From the NCBI GenBank assembly GCA_963649295.1, contig CAVJHK010000005.1, positions 4,090-68,089 on the forward strand: a DNA stretch of 64,000 bases, read 5' to 3'. Of the stretch, positions 60,850-64,000 are shown piece after piece. The notes below the pieces were generated by a model. It saw nothing but the letters and a program-made list of their open reading frames with translations. It did no database searches and was not told the origin of the DNA. This stretch comes from RGIG3528 sp963649295 (lineage in GTDB: Bacteria > Bacillota > Clostridia > Lachnospirales > Lachnospiraceae). The stretch's first letter is position 1; every line of letters starts with the position of its first letter. The translations under genes were made by a program, and so were the position numbers.

Positions 60850-62436
60850 ATGACACAGGAAAAAATACTTGTCCTTGACTTCGGCGGACAATACAATCAG
60901 CTTGTGGCAAGGCGCGTGCGCGAATGCAACGTCTATTGCGAGATAGCTTCCTACAAAACACCGATTGAAAAAATAAAAGAAATGAATCTTAAGGGAATCA
61001 TTCTTACGGGCGGCCCGAACAGCTGCTATGAGGAAGGTGCTCCCGGATATTCCAAAGAGTTGTTTGAACTTGATATTCCCGTGCTCGGACTTTGCTACGG
61101 TGCCCAGCTTATGCATCATGTGCTCGGCGGCAAGGTGGAAAGAGCCGAAAAACGCGAATACGGAAAAACTCTTGTGACCATTGACGGCGGAACGGAAGAA
61201 GGCGCGCTTTTTTATGGCGTTCCCGCAGAAACAACCGTTTGGATGAGTCATTTTGATTATATATCAAAGCTTGCTCCGGGCTTTAGGGTGCTTGCGCATA
61301 CGGCGGATTGCCCTGTTGCGGCAGCGGGATGCGACAAAAAAAAGCTTTATGCGATTCAGTTCCATCCTGAAGTGCTCCATACCGAAAAGGGTAAGGAGAT
61401 TTTGTTTAATTTTGTAAGAAAAATATGCGGATGCGGGGGCGACTGGAGAATGGATTCCTTTGTTACCTCATCCATAGAAGAAATAAGGAAGAAGGTCGGA
61501 AACGGCAAAGTCCTTCTTGCGCTTTCGGGCGGAGTGGATTCGTCTGTTGCCGCGGGACTTTTGTCGAGAGCGATAGGCAAGCAGCTTACATGTGTATTTG
61601 TCGATCACGGTCTCCTTCGCAAAAACGAGGGTGATGAGGTTGAAGGAGTATTCGGCAAAAACGGTGAGTTTGACTTAAATTTTATTCGTGTGAATGCGCA
61701 GGAGAGATATTACAACAAGCTTTCCGGTGTCACCGAGCCCGAAAGAAAAAGAAAGATAATCGGTGAAGAATTTATCCGTGTGTTTGAGGAAGAAGCAAAA
61801 AAGATAGGCGCGGTTGATTTTCTTGCACAGGGCACGATTTATCCGGATGTTGTTGAATCGGGACTCGGCGGTGAATCGGCTGTTATAAAATCTCACCACA
61901 ACGTGGGCGGACTTCCGGATTATGTTGATTTTAAGGAAATAATCGAGCCTCTTCGCAATCTTTTTAAGGATGAGGTGAGAAAAGTGGGTCTTGAGCTCGG
62001 ACTTCCGGAATATCTTGTATTTCGCCAGCCGTTCCCGGGACCGGGACTCGGAATAAGAATAATCGGTGAAGTGAATTCAGAAAAGGTGAGAATCGTTCAG
62101 GATGCCGATTATATTTATCGTGACGAAGTGGATAAGGCGGTTGCGGAATATAAGGAAATACATAACGCAGAAGCACCCAAGTGGCTTCCGAATCAGTATT
62201 TTGCGGCGCTTACCAATGTTCGTTCCGTCGGCGTTATGGGAGACGAAAGAACATACGATTATGCCGTTGTTCTCCGCGCAGTGAACACGATTGACTTTAT
62301 GACTGCGGAGGCTGCGGAAATTCCCTTTAATGTGCTCCAAAAGGTAATGAGCAGAATAATAAACGAAGTCCGTGGCGTAAATCGCGTATTCTATGATTTA
62401 ACGAGCAAACCACCCGGCACGATAGAGCTTGAGTAA
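60850..62436 (+). CDS. guaA: GMP synthase (glutamine-hydrolysing)
   Basis: Aminates XMP to GMP (528 residues). The class I glutamine amidotransferase domain (VLDFGGQYNQLVARRVRE, GLCYGAQLMHHVLGG with nucleophile Cys, QFHPEVLHTEKG with His/Glu) is followed by the ATP-pyrophosphatase (LLALSGGVDSSVAAGLL) and dimerisation domain ending RVFYDLTSKPPGTIELE. The frame is open 39 codons upstream, but that part comes from the repeated leader; GGAGG five bases before the ATG at 60850 and the homologous N-terminus set the start. Confidence 0.96.
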   Translation: MTQEKILVLDFGGQYNQLVARRVRECNVYCEIASYKTPIEKIKEMNLKGIILTGGPNSCYEEGAPGYSKELFELDIPVLGLCYGAQLMHHVLGGKVERAEKREYGKTLVTIDGGTEEGALFYGVPAETTVWMSHFDYISKLAPGFRVLAHTADCPVAAAGCDKKKLYAIQFHPEVLHTEKGKEILFNFVRKICGCGGDWRMDSFVTSSIEEIRKKVGNGKVLLALSGGVDSSVAAGLLSRAIGKQLTCVFVDHGLLRKNEGDEVEGVFGKNGEFDLNFIRVNAQERYYNKLSGVTEPERKRKIIGEEFIRVFEEEAKKIGAVDFLAQGTIYPDVVESGLGGESAVIKSHHNVGGLPDYVDFKEIIEPLRNLFKDEVRKVGLELGLPEYLVFRQPFPGPGLGIRIIGEVNSEKVRIVQDADYIYRDEVDKAVAEYKEIHNAEAPKWLPNQYFAALTNVRSVGVMGDERTYDYAVVLRAVNTIDFMTAEAAEIPFNVLQKVMSRIINEVRGVNRVFYDLTSKPPGTIELE

Positions 62437-62486
62437 GTTATTTTCGTCCATATATTCCATATTTTCTAAATTATAATGAGTTTAAT

Positions 62487-62520
62487 CAGCCAGTCTTTAT
62501 GATTGGCTGGTTTTTCTCTT
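62487..62520 (+). terminator. guaA terminator
   Basis: CAGCCAGTC (62487-62495) pairs with GATTGGCTG (62501-62509), one G-T pair, followed by GTTTTTCTCTTTT. Confidence 0.9.
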
Positions 62521-62561
62521 TTATGAAAAGAAAATAGCGACATTTTATAGATGATTACAAA

Positions 62562-62600
62562 ATGTCGGTATAAATGTCGGTTTATATTGCTGCGATGTCG
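62562..62600 (+). repeat. ATGTCGG repeats in the promoter region of the AlbA_2 gene
   Basis: ATGTCGG at 62562 and 62574 (12 bp apart), ATGTCG at 62595, and an inverted CGACAT at 62538. The same 12-bp period recurs inside the gene at 63752-63782. Confidence 0.7.
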
Positions 62601-62640
62601 AAACTGTGATATTGTAAAAAAATAAAAGGAGTTGAGGCGA

Positions 62641-63972
62641 ATGAAATATATAGAGTCAGAAGTATTGGAATTAAAAACAAAATTTTCAGATACTATTTGC
62701 AAAGACTTGGTTGCTTTTTTGAATACTAATGGTGGTGATTTGATTATAGGTGTGGATGATAACGGAAACGTTGTCGGGGTTAATAGTATTGATGAAACCT
62801 CTAAAAAGCTTTCCGATATTATAACAGATCAAATTGAGCCGAATCCACAAAATCTTATTACATCAGAAATCTGTTACGCCGATGGAAAAACAATGTTGGT
62901 CGTGCATGTAAAAAAAGGTGTGCGACCAATATATTGCCAAAAGAAATATGGATTTTCCTCTACAGGCTGCGTCATGAGAATCGGAACGACGTGTAAAAAT
63001 ATGACACAGGAAGAAATAAAAATACGTTACGAAAAAAATTTCATTGACTCAGATCGTATGCTTGTTACTCCGGCAAGATATGGTCCTATATCATTTAAAA
63101 CGTTAAAAATCTATTATGCAGAGAAAGGATATCATTTAGATGATGCATCCTTTGAGGCTAATTTGAATTTGAGAACACCAGACGGAGAATATAATCAACT
63201 TGCGGAATTACTTTCAGATAAAAATATGATTCCGCTTGTGGTTGTTAAATTTCAGGGTCTAGATAAAACTGCAGTCTCTGAGAAAAATGATTATGGTGGT
63301 CAATGCTTGTTATTTAGTTATGAGCAGATGAAAAATCGATTAATTGCAGAAAATGTGTGCGTATCAGACACTACGGTAAGGCCTAGAAAAGACCGATATC
63401 TTTTTGATTTTGATTGTGTGAATGAGGCTGTTATAAATGCGCTTGTTCACAATGATTGGAATATTTCACAGCCATTAGTTTCGTTGTATCAAGATCGTAT
63501 AGAAATATTTTCACATGGTGGGCTGCCAAAGGGACAGACACAGGAGATGTTTTTTCGTGGAATTAGCAGGCCAAGAAATGATATGCTTATGAGAATATTT
63601 ATGAATATGAATCTTACAGAACATACAGGCCACGGGATACCAACTATATTAGCAAGATATGGCAAGAGTGCTTTTGAAATAGAAGACTCCTATATATTGA
63701 TTACAATTCCCTATGACAGTGCTGTTTTAGAAGAATTAAGTGGGAAATATAATGTCGGTTTAAATGTCGGTACAAATGTCGGTTTAAATGTAACAGAAAA
63801 GAAAGTGCTGGAGATTTTACTTAGCAATCCGGATGAAACCGCAGAGAACATCGCCACAAGCATTGGTGTGACAAAACGGACGATAGAGCGAAATTTAAAA
63901 AAGTTACAGGAAAAGGGATTTTTGGTTCGAAGCGGATCAAGGAAGACTGGAAAGTGGATTGTAATTAAGTAA
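62641..63972 (+). CDS. AlbA_2/Schlafen-like DNA-binding protein with HATPase and winged-helix domains
   Basis: 443 residues. The N-terminal AlbA_2 domain (ESEVLELKTKFSDTICKDLVAFLNTNGGDLIIGVDDNGNVVG) is followed by a central region, a GHKL-type ATP-binding domain (CVNEAVINALVHNDW, DRIEIFSHGGLPKG, GHGIPTILARYG), a repetitive Asn-Val-Gly linker and a C-terminal helix-turn-helix (ETAENIATSIGVTKRTIERNLKKLQEKGFLVRSG). Members are putative regulators of unknown target. GGAG at 62628 favours the ATG at 62641 over a TTG at 62632. Codon choice looks more AT-rich than the neighbours, hinting at acquisition. Confidence 0.85.
   Translation: MKYIESEVLELKTKFSDTICKDLVAFLNTNGGDLIIGVDDNGNVVGVNSIDETSKKLSDIITDQIEPNPQNLITSEICYADGKTMLVVHVKKGVRPIYCQKKYGFSSTGCVMRIGTTCKNMTQEEIKIRYEKNFIDSDRMLVTPARYGPISFKTLKIYYAEKGYHLDDASFEANLNLRTPDGEYNQLAELLSDKNMIPLVVVKFQGLDKTAVSEKNDYGGQCLLFSYEQMKNRLIAENVCVSDTTVRPRKDRYLFDFDCVNEAVINALVHNDWNISQPLVSLYQDRIEIFSHGGLPKGQTQEMFFRGISRPRNDMLMRIFMNMNLTEHTGHGIPTILARYGKSAFEIEDSYILITIPYDSAVLEELSGKYNVGLNVGTNVGLNVTEKKVLEILLSNPDETAENIATSIGVTKRTIERNLKKLQEKGFLVRSGSRKTGKWIVIK
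63752..63782 (+). repeat. 12-bp in-frame repeats encoding the Asn-Val-Gly linker
   Basis: ATGTCGG at 63752, 63764 and 63776 (period 12) encodes NVGLNVGTNVGLNV between the HATPase and helix-turn-helix domains. Confidence 0.9.
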
Positions 63973-64000
63973 TACGATGTATTGAGAGATGACAAGGAGA

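Overview
The window looks like a chromosomal segment of an anaerobic, motile gut- or rumen-type Clostridia, most likely Lachnospiraceae. The evidence is moderate-to-low GC with Gram-positive style AGGAGG ribosome sites and TTGACA/TATAAT promoters, hypAB beside a multi-[4Fe-4S] flavoprotein, a long-form HPF, SecA with a SEC-C tail, AzlCD, a Thr/Pro-rich lipoprotein, and several plant-polysaccharide and sugar loci. No rRNA, tRNA, IS element, prophage or CRISPR array was seen. A 19-base run of N (29941-29959) marks it as a draft assembly.

Layout. (1) 44-4548: a 935-residue FAD/Fe-S oxidoreductase packed with hypA and two different hypB genes. (2) 4532-11715: an aromatic block, all rightward: chorismate mutase, aroB, an aroC-aroE-aroK triple fusion, aroQ, aroA and a class I DAHP synthase. 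All seven shikimate steps are present. (3) 11864-14091: purA and a methionine aminopeptidase. (4) 14125-14774: a leftward RelB-type antitoxin/PemK-type toxin pair. (5) 15005-17608: an NSS sodium symporter (leftward) and azlCD. (6) 17743-25480: an inositol catabolic locus, iolG divergent from a DeoR-type regulator, followed by iolJ, C, B, D and E. A TTACCAAA element lies exactly 20 nt after the -10 in both structural promoters. (7) 25522-27588: a chemoreceptor. (8) 27628-36445: an AraC regulator divergent from a GH105 hydrolase and a five-gene Opp-type ABC importer, probably for pectin-derived oligosaccharides. (9) 36615-39349: a DUF1292 protein, a GH2 glycosidase and a Thr/Pro-rich lipoprotein. 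(10) 39559-42066: a nuclease-helicase fusion. (11) 42208-45731: nagB, nagA and a xylulokinase. (12) 45831-50994: hpf (leftward), an 820-bp gap with five DnaA-box-like 9-mers, secA, and prfB with its programmed +1 frameshift. (13) 51037-55252: araB-like kinase, araD, and a 7TM GGDEF protein. (14) 55541-60369: uvrB-uvrA (leftward). (15) 60850-62436: guaA. (16) 62641-63972: an AlbA_2/HATPase/HTH protein.

The most unusual items are the AroC-AroE-AroK polypeptide, whose AroE module lacks the usual N-terminal Ser-x-Ser substrate motif; the tandem hypB genes, one with an altered G4 motif; a possible Phe/Tyr-coded leader and terminator before aroA; the spatially conserved TTACCAAA element; and a striking habit of short tandem duplications in intergenic DNA that often copy a ribosome site or the 3' end of the preceding gene. 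All functional calls come from motif recognition by eye; no database search was run.
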